In this document: one piece after another, positions 16,550-25,287 of the stretch
Layout of the letters: each line of letters begins with the position of its first letter
How positions within the stretch are numbered: position 1 is the stretch's first letter
DNA from: Myxococcales bacterium
Lineage (GTDB): Bacteria; Myxococcota_A; UBA9160; SMWR01
NCBI GenBank assembly: GCA_022561775.1
Contig: JADFQO010000023.1
Coordinates: 1 to 44,869 of the forward strand
Direction of reading: 5' to 3'
DNA: 44,869 bases
Made by a program: the position numbers and the translations under genes
The notes under the pieces: model-generated
Told to the model about the DNA's origin: nothing
Seen by the model: the letters and a program-made list of their open reading frames with translations, nothing else
Database searches by the model: none

Positions 16550-16702
16550 GTGTCGCGCGCCCCGATCGCCCTGCACGCCGTTCTCGCGCTGCTCTTTTTC
16601 GCTTTCGGCCCCGGTGTCGATCAAGTCAGTAAAGCCACTGAATCCGACAGCTGGGATGTCACCAAGCCGCGCGGTCGCACCCGGAAGATCGATTTCGATC
16701 GC
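16550..16702 (+). pseudogene. Truncated 5' relic of a TolB/amidohydrolase-type secreted protein gene
   Basis: GTG at 16550 has GGGAGG nine bases upstream and opens a plausible signal peptide (SRAPIALHAVLALLFFAFGP), then WDVTKPRGRTRKIDFD. That phrase is the start of the mature part of large secreted proteins that combine TolB-like WD40 repeats with an amidohydrolase domain, where it is followed by a segment like EGTWMSVDISPDG. Here similarity stops at about 16700; the frame runs on as unlike sequence to 16855, overlapping the 3' end of the decarboxylase gene on the other strand. It therefore looks like the first fifty codons of a gene whose remainder has been deleted. The family call is from memory of the motif and needs a search. 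Confidence 0.55.
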
Positions 16703-16718
16703 GGGTCGGAATCCGCTC

Positions 16719-16742
16719 AATCGATCCTTCGGGGATCGGATT
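16719..16742. terminator. Possible hairpin between converging genes
   Basis: CGATCC (16722-16727) pairs with GGATCG (16733-16738) around a TTCGG loop, and the outer AAT/ATT bases can extend the stem with one bulge. It sits just beyond the decarboxylase stop on the minus strand and after the gene relic on the plus strand. There is no T tract on either side, so a terminator role is uncertain. Confidence 0.3.
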
Positions 16743-16745
16743 CTG

Positions 16746-18272
16746 TCAGCGGTCCGCCACCACCTGGAAGGTCGCCAGCGTGCGATCCGCCGCGTACCGG
16801 ACCTGCGTACCATCGGCCATCGCCTGCCGCAGCCCCTCGACGGCCTCGCTCGTGATGCGCTCACCCGGTGCGAGAACCGGAATGCCGGGTGGGTACGGCG
16901 CAACCAGCTCGGCCGATACCCGGCCGATCGCGGCGTCGGCCGCTACGGTCACGTGCGGTGCAAAGAACGCCTCGCGCGGCGATATCACCACCTGCGGATC
17001 AACGGTCCACGAAATTGACGGCAACACCGACCGCGGCGTCGAGCGCTCGCGTTCGATCGCCTCGATCACGCCATCGACGAAGCGATCGACCGAAGCGAGA
17101 TCGTCGTTGATCGAGATGACCGGCACCACCGTGTCGCGATCGGCGAGTTCGATCGGAATTCCGGCCGCGACCATGTGGTCCTCGATTCCAAGTCCGGTCG
17201 CGCCGGTTCCCGAGACGTTGATGGCGAGCTTCGCGCGGTCGACGATCACCGATCGGTCGACGACATCGTCGAGCAACACCACCCCGGAAACCTTTCGCAG
17301 CCGATCGCGCGCGTGGTCGACGATCCGCAGCAGATTTCCGAGCAGCCGCTCTCCGTCGCGCTCCAACAACGCGCGCGCCGCGTCGGCACTCGCCGCGATG
17401 GTGCCGGAGGGACTCGTGGTTGCCGTCGCGTCGAACGCGCGGTCGAGCCGGTCGCGGTCGATCCGCTCGGTGCGCGCCATCACCAGAGCGGATTGGGTGT
17501 AGGCGGGCAACGTTTTGTGCGCGCTGGTCACCATCGCGTCCGCACCCGCCTGCAGCGAGTGCCTCGGTAGGTCCGGGTGGAAGCCGAAATAAGCGCCCCA
17601 GGCCTGGTCGACGATGAGCGGAATCCCGTGTGCGTGGGCGACCGCCGCGTGAGCGGCGATGTCCGAGAGCGTGCCGACGTAGGTGGGCTCCACGAGAAAC
17701 ACCGCCCTGGCGGCCGGGTGCTCGGCCAACGCCCGCTCGACGCGGTCGACGGGCACGCGGGTCGGCAAGCCCGTCACCGGGTCGACCTCAGGGCCCACCC
17801 ACACCGGGGTCACCCCGACCAGGACCATGCCGAGCAGCAACGAGCGGTGCAATGTACGGGTGACGATCACTTCGTCTCCGGGACGACAGACCGCGAGGAC
17901 GAGCGTCTGGTTGCCGTGCGTGGAACCACCCACCGAGATCCGGCCCCAGTCGGCTCCCCAGAGCCGTGCGAGCTTGCGGTCGGCATTGGCCATCGCGCCC
18001 GCCTGCTGCCGAATCGTGTCGACGCCGCCGTAGAGCGGAACGTCGCCGTCCACCACCGAGCCGACGAGGTCGAGCCGCTGTTTGTGGCCCGGAGTGCCGA
18101 ACGACACGACATCGGCGGCCCGAAAGTCGAGCCAGCCGTCGAGCAGCGACGCGTCTTTGCGCAGATCGTTGGGATCGCCCGGTTCCGTCACGGCTGGGAC
18201 GCTAGCGGGCTGGGATGGTTCCCGCCGCGATCGCTTCGTTGCGATTCGGGCGTGCAAAAGGCGAGCGAGCAT
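16746..18272 (-). CDS. Orn/Lys/Arg decarboxylase-family PLP-dependent enzyme
   Basis: The protein is about 500 residues and has the fold-type I PLP domain of the Orn/Lys/Arg decarboxylase family (SpeA/YaaO-like). Landmarks are FGTPGHKQR near the start, GGSTHGNQTLVLA, RTLHRSLLLGMVL, the PLP ring-binding Asp in IVDQAWGAYFGFH, and the Schiff-base Lys in SAHKTLPAYTQSALV. The C-terminal domain contains VAPYPPGIPVLAPGERIT, typical of this group. It likely decarboxylates a basic amino acid to a polyamine precursor; the substrate is not decided. ATG 18272 and GTG 18191 (27 residues shorter) are both possible and neither has a strong ribosome binding site; the conserved part begins after the GTG. It diverges from the alcohol dehydrogenase gene. 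Confidence 0.88.
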   Translation of the reverse strand: MLARLLHARIATKRSRREPSQPASVPAVTEPGDPNDLRKDASLLDGWLDFRAADVVSFGTPGHKQRLDLVGSVVDGDVPLYGGVDTIRQQAGAMANADRKLARLWGADWGRISVGGSTHGNQTLVLAVCRPGDEVIVTRTLHRSLLLGMVLVGVTPVWVGPEVDPVTGLPTRVPVDRVERALAEHPAARAVFLVEPTYVGTLSDIAAHAAVAHAHGIPLIVDQAWGAYFGFHPDLPRHSLQAGADAMVTSAHKTLPAYTQSALVMARTERIDRDRLDRAFDATATTSPSGTIAASADAARALLERDGERLLGNLLRIVDHARDRLRKVSGVVLLDDVVDRSVIVDRAKLAINVSGTGATGLGIEDHMVAAGIPIELADRDTVVPVISINDDLASVDRFVDGVIEAIERERSTPRSVLPSISWTVDPQVVISPREAFFAPHVTVAADAAIGRVSAELVAPYPPGIPVLAPGERITSEAVEGLRQAMADGTQVRYAADRTLATFQVVADR

Positions 18273-18340
18273 CTACAGTCGCGGTGAAGCCGTCCGGAGC
18301 ACCCACCCCGGATCGGGGATCGCCACCGAGAGGGTCAGCC

Positions 18341-19426
18341 GTGAAAGCCGCCGTATGCCACAAATTCGGAGCTCCGCTCGCAATCGAGGAAGTCGAACTC
18401 GCGTCGCCGGCGAGCGGTGAGGTGAAGGTCCGGATCAAGGCTTGCGCGATCTGTCATTCGGACATCCACTACGCGGAGGGGGCCTGGGGCGGTGAGCTGC
18501 CGGCCGTCTACGGTCACGAGGCCGCGGGCGTCGTTGATGAGGTCGGCGAAAACGTCAGCAGCGTGAAAGTCGGCGACCCCGTCGTGGTGACCCTGGTGCG
18601 CTCCTGCGGTCGATGTCCCTGCTGCGAGCAGGGCCATACCGGATCCTGCGAAACCCGATTTCCCCTGGACGAGCAAAGCCCGCTTCGCTCCGCGAACGAC
18701 GGCACCAAGATCAGCCACGGCTTGCGGACGGGCGCGTTCGCAGAATACGCGGTGATCGAGGCCTCGCAGGTCGTCGCGATCCCCGATGACGTGCCATTCG
18801 ATCGCGCCGCGCTGCTGGCCTGCGGTGTGATCACCGGTCTCGGCGCCGTCACGAACACCGCAAAGGTTCCCGTGGGCGCGAGCGTCGTGGTTATCGGAAC
18901 GGGTGGCGTCGGACTCAACAGCGTACAAGGCGCGGCGCTCTCCGGTGCCAGAATCATCATTGCCGTGGATTTGTCCGACGACAAACTGAAAGCCGCGCAA
19001 GCCTTTGGCGCTACCCACGCCTTCAACCCGGCGAAGGTCAACCTGCGCAAAGAAGTGAAAGCTTTGACCAATCGGCGCGGTGCCGATTTCGTCTTCGTCA
19101 CCGTGGGCGCAAAGGACGCGGCCGATCAATCGTATCGACTGATCGCTCGGGGTGGCGCGGTCGTTCTGGTGGGAATGCCGGCGCTCGGCGTGAAGTCGGA
19201 GTTCGACGTCCTCTTCCTCGCCGACAATTCACAGCGGATCCTGGGCTCGAAGATGGGCTCCTCGAACATCCAGTCGGACATCCCGAAACTGATCGACCTC
19301 TACAAGCAGGGGCGCTTGAAGCTCGACGAGCTGATCACCGCGCGATATCCACTCGAAGAAATCAACCAGGCAATCGCTTCGGTCAATCGCGGCGAGGCAC
19401 TGCGCAACATCATCGTATTCCCATGA
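18341..19426 (+). CDS. Zinc-dependent alcohol dehydrogenase (MDR family)
   Basis: This 361-residue medium-chain dehydrogenase oxidises an alcohol or reduces an aldehyde with NAD(P). Catalytic zinc ligands are Cys38 (in CAICHSD) and His59-Glu60 (YGHEAAG), plus the later Cys in LACGVITG. The four structural-zinc cysteines are in CGRCPCCEQGHTGSC. The Rossmann motif is GTGGVGLNSVQGA, followed by an acidic residue in VDLSDDKL, which suggests NAD+. GTG 18341 is chosen for the GAGAGG upstream; an in-frame upstream extension to 18215 is unlike the family. The sequence resembles class III/ArfA-type enzymes, but no specific substrate can be named. It is 69-150 bases from the divergent decarboxylase start and 114 bases before the MoxR gene. 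Confidence 0.93.
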   Translation: MKAAVCHKFGAPLAIEEVELASPASGEVKVRIKACAICHSDIHYAEGAWGGELPAVYGHEAAGVVDEVGENVSSVKVGDPVVVTLVRSCGRCPCCEQGHTGSCETRFPLDEQSPLRSANDGTKISHGLRTGAFAEYAVIEASQVVAIPDDVPFDRAALLACGVITGLGAVTNTAKVPVGASVVVIGTGGVGLNSVQGAALSGARIIIAVDLSDDKLKAAQAFGATHAFNPAKVNLRKEVKALTNRRGADFVFVTVGAKDAADQSYRLIARGGAVVLVGMPALGVKSEFDVLFLADNSQRILGSKMGSSNIQSDIPKLIDLYKQGRLKLDELITARYPLEEINQAIASVNRGEALRNIIVFP

Positions 19427-19540
19427 CACCGAATCCGGCGCGCTTTAGTCGATGACGCCAGGCCATCTGCGGTTCGCGCGGACCGGCGAATCACCCTATC
19501 CTGCGCGGCGCCAAACCATCTTGGCGAACGGGAATTGCAG

Positions 19541-20431
19541 ATGACCGAAACGCCTCACAAACGCGGGTTCAACCATTTCAAGGGAACGGCGGGTTATATC
19601 GCGTCCGATGAGTTGATGGAAGCCGTCAATTGCGCGATCGCACTCGAGCGCCCATTGCTCATCAAGGGCGAGCCAGGCACCGGGAAGACCCTGCTCGCGA
19701 AGCACATCGCCGAAGCGCTCGGCATGCCGATGGAGTCCTGGCACGTCAAGTCGACCTCGAAGGCCTCGGAGGGCCTCTATGTCTACGACACGATTCAGCG
19801 CCTGAATGATGCGCGCTTCGGCGATGGCGACGTTGGGGACATTCGCGCCTACATCAAGCTCGGCCCCCTCGGGCGAACCTTCAAGGCCGAAGAGCGTCAT
19901 GTTCTGCTGATCGATGAAATCGACAAGGCCGACATGGAATTTCCCAACGACCTGCTCCTCGAACTCGACGAGATGCGATTCACGGTAATGGAAACCGGTG
20001 ACGAGATCTCGGCGAAACAGCGACCGGTGGTGATCATCACCTCCAACAACGAAAAGGAGCTTCCCGACGCCTTCCTGCGCCGCTGCATCTTTCACTTCAT
20101 CGATTTTCCGGATGTCGAGCTGATGAAGCAGATCATCGGCGTCCACCACCCCAACCTCGACGCCGCGCTGCTCGACCAGGTGCTCATCAAGTTTTACTGG
20201 CTGCGCGGACAGAACGAGTTGCGCAAGAAACCCTCGACCTCCGAACTCATCGACTGGATCTCGGCGCTGTTGCGATCGGGTGTGACCCGATCCCGGCTCG
20301 AGGCCCACATTCCGTTCCTGGGATCGCTGCTGAAGAACGAGCAGGATACCGAGTCCCTGCTCGACTACACGAGCAAGGACGGCAGCATTCCCCGGCGATG
20401 GGAAGACCTCGGGCCGAAGTTCAACCAGTGA
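19541..20431 (+). CDS. MoxR-family AAA+ ATPase
   Basis: The 296-residue protein has Walker A GEPGTGKT (residues 43-50), Walker B LLIDEIDKA (Asp125-Glu126), sensor 1 VVIITSNNEKELPDAFLRRC, and a C-terminal lid domain. MoxR ATPases work as chaperones that insert cofactors or remodel complexes, usually with a vWA-domain partner. Here the partner is the next gene, 47 bases downstream on the same strand. ATG 19541 is used; an in-frame TTG at 19535 is possible. The pair resembles the CoxD/CoxE type found with molybdenum hydroxylases, but no such target enzyme is in this window, so its client is unknown. Confidence 0.94.
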   Translation: MTETPHKRGFNHFKGTAGYIASDELMEAVNCAIALERPLLIKGEPGTGKTLLAKHIAEALGMPMESWHVKSTSKASEGLYVYDTIQRLNDARFGDGDVGDIRAYIKLGPLGRTFKAEERHVLLIDEIDKADMEFPNDLLLELDEMRFTVMETGDEISAKQRPVVIITSNNEKELPDAFLRRCIFHFIDFPDVELMKQIIGVHHPNLDAALLDQVLIKFYWLRGQNELRKKPSTSELIDWISALLRSGVTRSRLEAHIPFLGSLLKNEQDTESLLDYTSKDGSIPRRWEDLGPKFNQ

Positions 20432-20478
20432 GGCCGGTCGCGCCGCAATGGGCGCCGTTCAGGCGATAGGGCGATCGC

Positions 20479-21678
20479 GTGTTTCTCGAGTTCTTCTACG
20501 CGCTGCGAGCTGAGGGAATTCCCGTCGCCATCCAGGAATGGATGATGCTGATGAAAGCCCTCGAGATCGGCCAGCACGCGTCGAGCCTGATGTCGTTCTA
20601 CAATCTGTCACGCGCCTGCCTGGTGAAGAGCGAGACCTACTTCGACAGCTTCGACCGCGTGTTCGCCAGCGTCTTCCACGGGGTGGAGGGCAAACTCTCC
20701 GTCAGCGATGAACTCATGCAGTGGCTCGAGAATCCGATCAATTTCAAGGAACTCACCGACGAGCAGCGTGCGGCGCTCGAGATGCTCACGAGCGACGAGT
20801 TGATGCGCCGCTATCTCGAAATCCTCGAAGAGCAGACCGAGCGCCACGACGGCGGCGGCAAGTGGATCGGGACGGGTGGCCGATCGCCCTTTGGCCACAG
20901 CGGAACCCATCCCACGGGCATACGCGTCGGAGGCACTTCGACAAACCGCTCGGCGATGAAGATCGCTGAGGATCGCCGCTACAGAAACTACCGAACCGAC
21001 GTCACCCTGGACCTGCGCCAGACGAAGGTCGCACTGAAGCGCCTGCGCCGGCTCACGCGCAGCGGACCCGCGACCGAACTCGATCTCGAAGAGACGATCT
21101 CGGAGACCTGCAGGAACGGCGGTGATATCGAACTGATCTTTCGGTCCGAGCACCGGAACAACGTCCGGCTGCTTTTGTTGATGGACGTAGGCGGCACGAT
21201 GGATCCGCATTTCTGGCCCGTGAGCCGCCTCTTGACCGCGCTCCACGAGGAGCACGGCCTGCGAGAGTTCCGCACCTATTACTTCCACAACTGCATCTAC
21301 GAAGAACTCTACCAGGACGCCTGGCTGTTTCAGGATAGCGCCATTCCAACCGGCGACCTGATGCGACACTACGACGAGCGCTGGAAGGTCGTACTCGTCG
21401 GCGATGCGGCCATGCATCCCTATGAACTCATGGGCCTGCGCGGAAACATCAACCCGCGCCTCGAATCGCGCACGCGCGGCATCGATTGGCTTCGCCGCAT
21501 CGATGATCACTTTCAGCGAGCCGTGTGGATCAACCCGGAGCCCCCGGATTACTGGCAGCGCACCCAGACCGCCAACGTGATCCGGAGCATCTTTCCGATG
21601 TTCCAACTGACCGTGGACGGCATCGAGCAGGCGGTCTCGGTCCTGATCGGCGCCCGCCGGGCCGCCGCGGCCGGCTGA
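20479..21678 (+). CDS. CoxE-like vWA-domain protein, MoxR partner
   Basis: This 399-residue protein belongs to the CoxE/COG3825-type vWA family. The N-terminal part (FLEFFYALRAEGIPVAIQEW) is the family's helical region. A Gly/Ser/Thr-rich linker (about residues 130-160) follows, then a vWA domain whose metal-site loop is MDVGGTMDPH, a relaxed form of DxSxS as is usual in this group. The C-terminus carries FQRAVWINPEPPDYW. GTG at 20479 is the start; no strong ribosome binding site is seen. With MoxR it should form a chaperone module for an unidentified metalloenzyme or membrane complex. Confidence 0.9.
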   Translation: MFLEFFYALRAEGIPVAIQEWMMLMKALEIGQHASSLMSFYNLSRACLVKSETYFDSFDRVFASVFHGVEGKLSVSDELMQWLENPINFKELTDEQRAALEMLTSDELMRRYLEILEEQTERHDGGGKWIGTGGRSPFGHSGTHPTGIRVGGTSTNRSAMKIAEDRRYRNYRTDVTLDLRQTKVALKRLRRLTRSGPATELDLEETISETCRNGGDIELIFRSEHRNNVRLLLLMDVGGTMDPHFWPVSRLLTALHEEHGLREFRTYYFHNCIYEELYQDAWLFQDSAIPTGDLMRHYDERWKVVLVGDAAMHPYELMGLRGNINPRLESRTRGIDWLRRIDDHFQRAVWINPEPPDYWQRTQTANVIRSIFPMFQLTVDGIEQAVSVLIGARRAAAAG

Positions 21679-21799
21679 GAGAGATGGTGGCCTCCGATCG
21701 AACGCCGGTTTTCCAGTGGGAATGGCGGGGACCACCTTTTATGCTCCGCGGGCGGCTCAACGGACTGGAAGCGCCTCGTCACCGCGACGGCGATTTCGG

Positions 21800-23551
21800 A
21801 TGGGATGGCGGCGCGTGATCGCGAAAACCGTAGCAACACTATTGACGGTAACCTTCTCGCTCGGAACCTCGGGCTGTGGCGAACCCGAGAACCGTTCGCG
21901 AAGTATTGAAGCGATCGCCGATGAATACCTGGCGGCCTTGCTGCAGCGTGAACCCGAATTGGGCACCACCTACGGCATTCCGGGTTCGCGCCACGACCGC
22001 CTGCCGGACAACTCGCTCGAAGCATTGGCCGTCTGGCAGCAACGAGAAGATGCATGGCTCGCAGAGCTGGATCGGATCAGGGCGCCCGCCGAGATCGGCA
22101 GTCGCGACTGGGTGACCTACGGAATCCTGCGCGAAGCGCTCGCCGCCTCGATTGGCGACCGCGTCTGCCGCAACGAGTTGTGGTCGGTCAGCAGTGCGAC
22201 GGGTTGGCACAGCCAACTGCCAGCGGTTTTTGAAATCCAGCCGGTGGATACACCCGAGCTCCGGCAACAGGCGCTCGACCGCCTGTCCAATCTCGCGGTG
22301 TATCTAGATACCGAGGTCCGCAACCTGCGCAAAGGTCTGGAGGCGGGGTACAGCGCGCCGCGGTTGAACGTCCCGGCCGTCATCGAAGAAAACCGCGCAC
22401 TACTGGCCGAAAACAGCCCACTGCTGAGCCCGGGGATCCGCGCCAAAGACCCGGCCTTCGCCGCGCGGCTGCGCGCGGTCTTTGACCGGGAAGTGGTTCC
22501 AGCCGTGCAGCGGTACACGGCTTTCCTCGAAGACACCTACCTCGAGGGGGCGCGCGAGAGCATTGCGGTCAGCGGCAATCCAAACGGCGAGCAGTGCTAT
22601 CCGGCCGCGGTGCGATACTTCGCGACCCTCGAGCCCACTGCGGCCGAAATTCATGCGCTGGGCGTGAAACAGATCGCGGCAATTCGCGCCGAGATGCAGG
22701 CGGTGATCGACGCGCATTTCGGGGGCGAGACCATTGGGTCGCTGATGGCCCGGCTCAATGCGGATCCGAAGTTCACCTTCAGGACCCGCCAAGGCGTACT
22801 CGACTATTCGCTCGCGGCGTTGGGCGCCGCCCGAGAGAGGATGTCCGACGCCTTTGGTCGGCTGCCCAAAGCGGAGGTCGAAATCAAACCCTACCCCAAG
22901 TACCGAGAAGGCAGCGGGACGGGTGAATACCACTCCTCGTCGGAGGATGGCAGCCGGCCCGGAATCTATTACATCGCGGTCGTCAACCCGGAGCGGCGTT
23001 CCATCGCGGGCCAACTCTCCGTGCTCTATCACGAAACCTATCCGGGACATCATCTGCAGGGAGCCATCGCGCTGGAGCTCGGCGACCGGGTCCATCCGCT
23101 CGCGCGATACCTCGGCAACTCCGGTTACAGCGAGGGATGGGCACTCTATTCGGAGAGACTCGCGGACGAACTCGGGCTTTACGCGGGACCGCTGGACAAG
23201 ATCGGGATGCTCTCCGACCAGGCAGCACGAGCCGCGCGGCTCGTCATCGACAGCGGCATTCACACCATGGGCTGGACGCGCGAGCAAGCCGTCGAATACC
23301 TGCTCGCCAATACGGCCTGGGTTCCCGGCGACATCGAAAGTGAAATCGATCGCTACATCGCCTGGCCCGGGCAAGCCAATGCCTACATGCTCGGGATGCT
23401 CGAGATCAGGCGGCTAAGAGACCTTGCCGAAGCGCAGCTCGGTAAACGATTCGACCTCCGCGCCTTTCACGACCGGGTTCTCGAAAACGGCAGCATCACA
23501 CTGCCCATGCTCGAGGAATCCATCGAGGCTTGGATCGCCGCGCACTCTTGA
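21800..23551 (+). CDS. DUF885 family metallopeptidase-like protein, probable lipoprotein
   Basis: The protein has 583 residues. A basic N-terminus and hydrophobic stretch lead to TSGC, a slightly off-consensus lipobox, so it is probably a lipoprotein. The DUF885 domain fills the rest. It contains HETYPGHH near residue 411, a variant of the HExxH zinc motif, then NSGYSEGWALYSERLADELG with the likely third-ligand Glu, and IDRYIAWPGQANAYMLG near the end. DUF885 proteins are thought to be zinc peptidases, but few have been tested. ATG 21800 is preferred; GTG 21815 or an upstream start at 21716 are alternatives. A second, divergent DUF885 gene lies at 27738-29534. The next gene converges on it, 64 bases away. 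Confidence 0.88.
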   Translation: MGWRRVIAKTVATLLTVTFSLGTSGCGEPENRSRSIEAIADEYLAALLQREPELGTTYGIPGSRHDRLPDNSLEALAVWQQREDAWLAELDRIRAPAEIGSRDWVTYGILREALAASIGDRVCRNELWSVSSATGWHSQLPAVFEIQPVDTPELRQQALDRLSNLAVYLDTEVRNLRKGLEAGYSAPRLNVPAVIEENRALLAENSPLLSPGIRAKDPAFAARLRAVFDREVVPAVQRYTAFLEDTYLEGARESIAVSGNPNGEQCYPAAVRYFATLEPTAAEIHALGVKQIAAIRAEMQAVIDAHFGGETIGSLMARLNADPKFTFRTRQGVLDYSLAALGAARERMSDAFGRLPKAEVEIKPYPKYREGSGTGEYHSSSEDGSRPGIYYIAVVNPERRSIAGQLSVLYHETYPGHHLQGAIALELGDRVHPLARYLGNSGYSEGWALYSERLADELGLYAGPLDKIGMLSDQAARAARLVIDSGIHTMGWTREQAVEYLLANTAWVPGDIESEIDRYIAWPGQANAYMLGMLEIRRLRDLAEAQLGKRFDLRAFHDRVLENGSITLPMLEESIEAWIAAHS

Positions 23552-23615
23552 GGGAGGTCGAAACGCGAACCGATCGATGCGCTTTACCGGCTGCGGCGAG
23601 CGGCGCGGGGCGACG

Positions 23616-25235
23616 TCAAGGCGACTGGTTGTGCGGCTCCGCATCGCGAAAATCGCGAGCGGCGTCGTTGCGAACGAAGATCGTGGCGCGGAGCCTTCTG
23701 CCCCGGAGTACGGTGTCCGGTTTCACGCCCTCGGGAACGCGCACCAATTCCATGCCACCGCCTCTCTTGCTGACCCGGAATGCGTGGATTCGGTATTCCC
23801 GCGCCGCAAGGCGCCGGAACCAGTACGTGAGCAGCTGCGGTGCGCCCTCTTTGAAGAACATGCTATTGGGCAACCAGACCAGGACCGACGGTCGAACACT
23901 CGAAACCTCGTCGATCACGCCCTGCTGGCGTTCGCGGGCATCCGGGAACGGGCCGAAGAGTGGAAACAGGTAGATGTAACGCGTCGCCGAAGCGCGCCGC
24001 GCGTAAAAGAGGAGCTCGGGCTCTGCAGCGAACAGGAACACCGCGTCGTCAGCTTCGGTGATGGATTCGATCTCACTCGCGATCGCTGGCATCGCTTCGA
24101 AGGAGTTATGGGGATAGATCCGCTTGATCGCGGCTGCGGGGCTCAGCGTCCAGAAGGAGAGCGCCGTCAGCAAGAGAGGCGCGAACGCCAGGCTGCCGAC
24201 CACCGCGACGCGCCAACGCGCGAGTTCGATGCGCCCGCGCCCGGTTAGCATCGCAGCGCCGGCGAGTGCCGCGATCGCGGGCAGCAATTGCTGAAAGTAG
24301 TGGGGAAAGTAGTGACCGCTGACACTCACGCCCGCGGCGTTGGCGATCGCCCAGCCAGCGAGGAAGAGCGCCGCAAAGCGATTCCTGCTGCAGACGAGTC
24401 CCAGCAGCCCCAGCGCAGCCAGCGCCCAGGCGATGCCTTGCGAGGGCAGCAGCGGGGTTCCATGGGAAATCAGCAGCTCGAGGCGTCGTGACAGTGGCAG
24501 CGCGCCCGCGTACGAGAGGTTGTGCAGGACAGTCGCGTCGATGGCCGCGCCGAGCGCCCCGCGTAGCTGGAGCCAGCCGAGGATCGGACCCCATACCAAC
24601 GCCACGCCGACGCCCATCCAGGCGGCAAAGACGGCGAGGCGCCGCCAGCAATCGGGTCCGCGCACCCGCAGCCCGAAGGCCAGCAGGAAGAACGGAATGT
24701 TCAACACCGCGACCTGTTTGAATGCGATGGCGATTCCGATCGAGACGCCGGCTAAGAGGGAAGCGGCGATCGATGTCTTTTCCGAATCGATCGCGCGCAG
24801 GACCAGAAATGTTGCGACGACAATACCGGGCAGCATGAAGAGTTCGGTATTTGCGATCGATCCCTGGATCATCGGGTCTGCCGACAAAAACGCAAGCAGC
24901 AGCGCAGAAGCCAAGCCCGCACCGGCGCCGAGCAGCGCGCGCACGAGATAGAACAGCGCGACGCTCGAGACCGCGGAGAACAGGGCCGCGAGCGCGCGAA
25001 TCGCGATGACGGCGTCGTCCGAAAGACTGAGCGCCACGCGGTAGACAGCAAAGATGCCCGGGGGCTTCTGGTCGAACCAGTCGAGATAGGGAGTCTCGCC
25101 GAGCGTCATACGCCAGGCGATGTACGCATAACCGCCTTCATCACGCTCGAGCGGAAGATCCATCAGCGGCGCCCGAATTGCGATCACGAGCAAGCCGATG
25201 GACAGCGCCAGGACTACTTCAGCTCGTTTTGACAC
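23616..25235 (-). CDS. GT39/ArnT-like membrane glycosyltransferase
   Basis: This 539-residue protein has about ten membrane helices and the GT-C signature of GT39-type transferases: a first periplasmic loop with LPLERDEGGYAYIAWRM, where Asp-Glu is the expected catalytic or metal-binding pair, and DQKPPGIFAVYR, the usual K-P-P segment. The C-terminal 130 residues form a soluble domain (FFKEGAPQLLTYWF). Such enzymes move sugars from polyprenyl-phosphate donors onto lipids or proteins in the periplasm. GTG at 25235 is the start, with a weak AGGTG upstream. It lies 52 bases after the CRTAC1 gene on the same strand and may be cotranscribed. The acceptor is unknown. Confidence 0.85.
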   Translation of the reverse strand: MSKRAEVVLALSIGLLVIAIRAPLMDLPLERDEGGYAYIAWRMTLGETPYLDWFDQKPPGIFAVYRVALSLSDDAVIAIRALAALFSAVSSVALFYLVRALLGAGAGLASALLLAFLSADPMIQGSIANTELFMLPGIVVATFLVLRAIDSEKTSIAASLLAGVSIGIAIAFKQVAVLNIPFFLLAFGLRVRGPDCWRRLAVFAAWMGVGVALVWGPILGWLQLRGALGAAIDATVLHNLSYAGALPLSRRLELLISHGTPLLPSQGIAWALAALGLLGLVCSRNRFAALFLAGWAIANAAGVSVSGHYFPHYFQQLLPAIAALAGAAMLTGRGRIELARWRVAVVGSLAFAPLLLTALSFWTLSPAAAIKRIYPHNSFEAMPAIASEIESITEADDAVFLFAAEPELLFYARRASATRYIYLFPLFGPFPDARERQQGVIDEVSSVRPSVLVWLPNSMFFKEGAPQLLTYWFRRLAAREYRIHAFRVSKRGGGMELVRVPEGVKPDTVLRGRRLRATIFVRNDAARDFRDAEPHNQSP

Positions 25236-25287
25236 GACACCTGCTCGATACGAAGACCGCTTGCGAGGCCCGACAATTTGCCGATCC

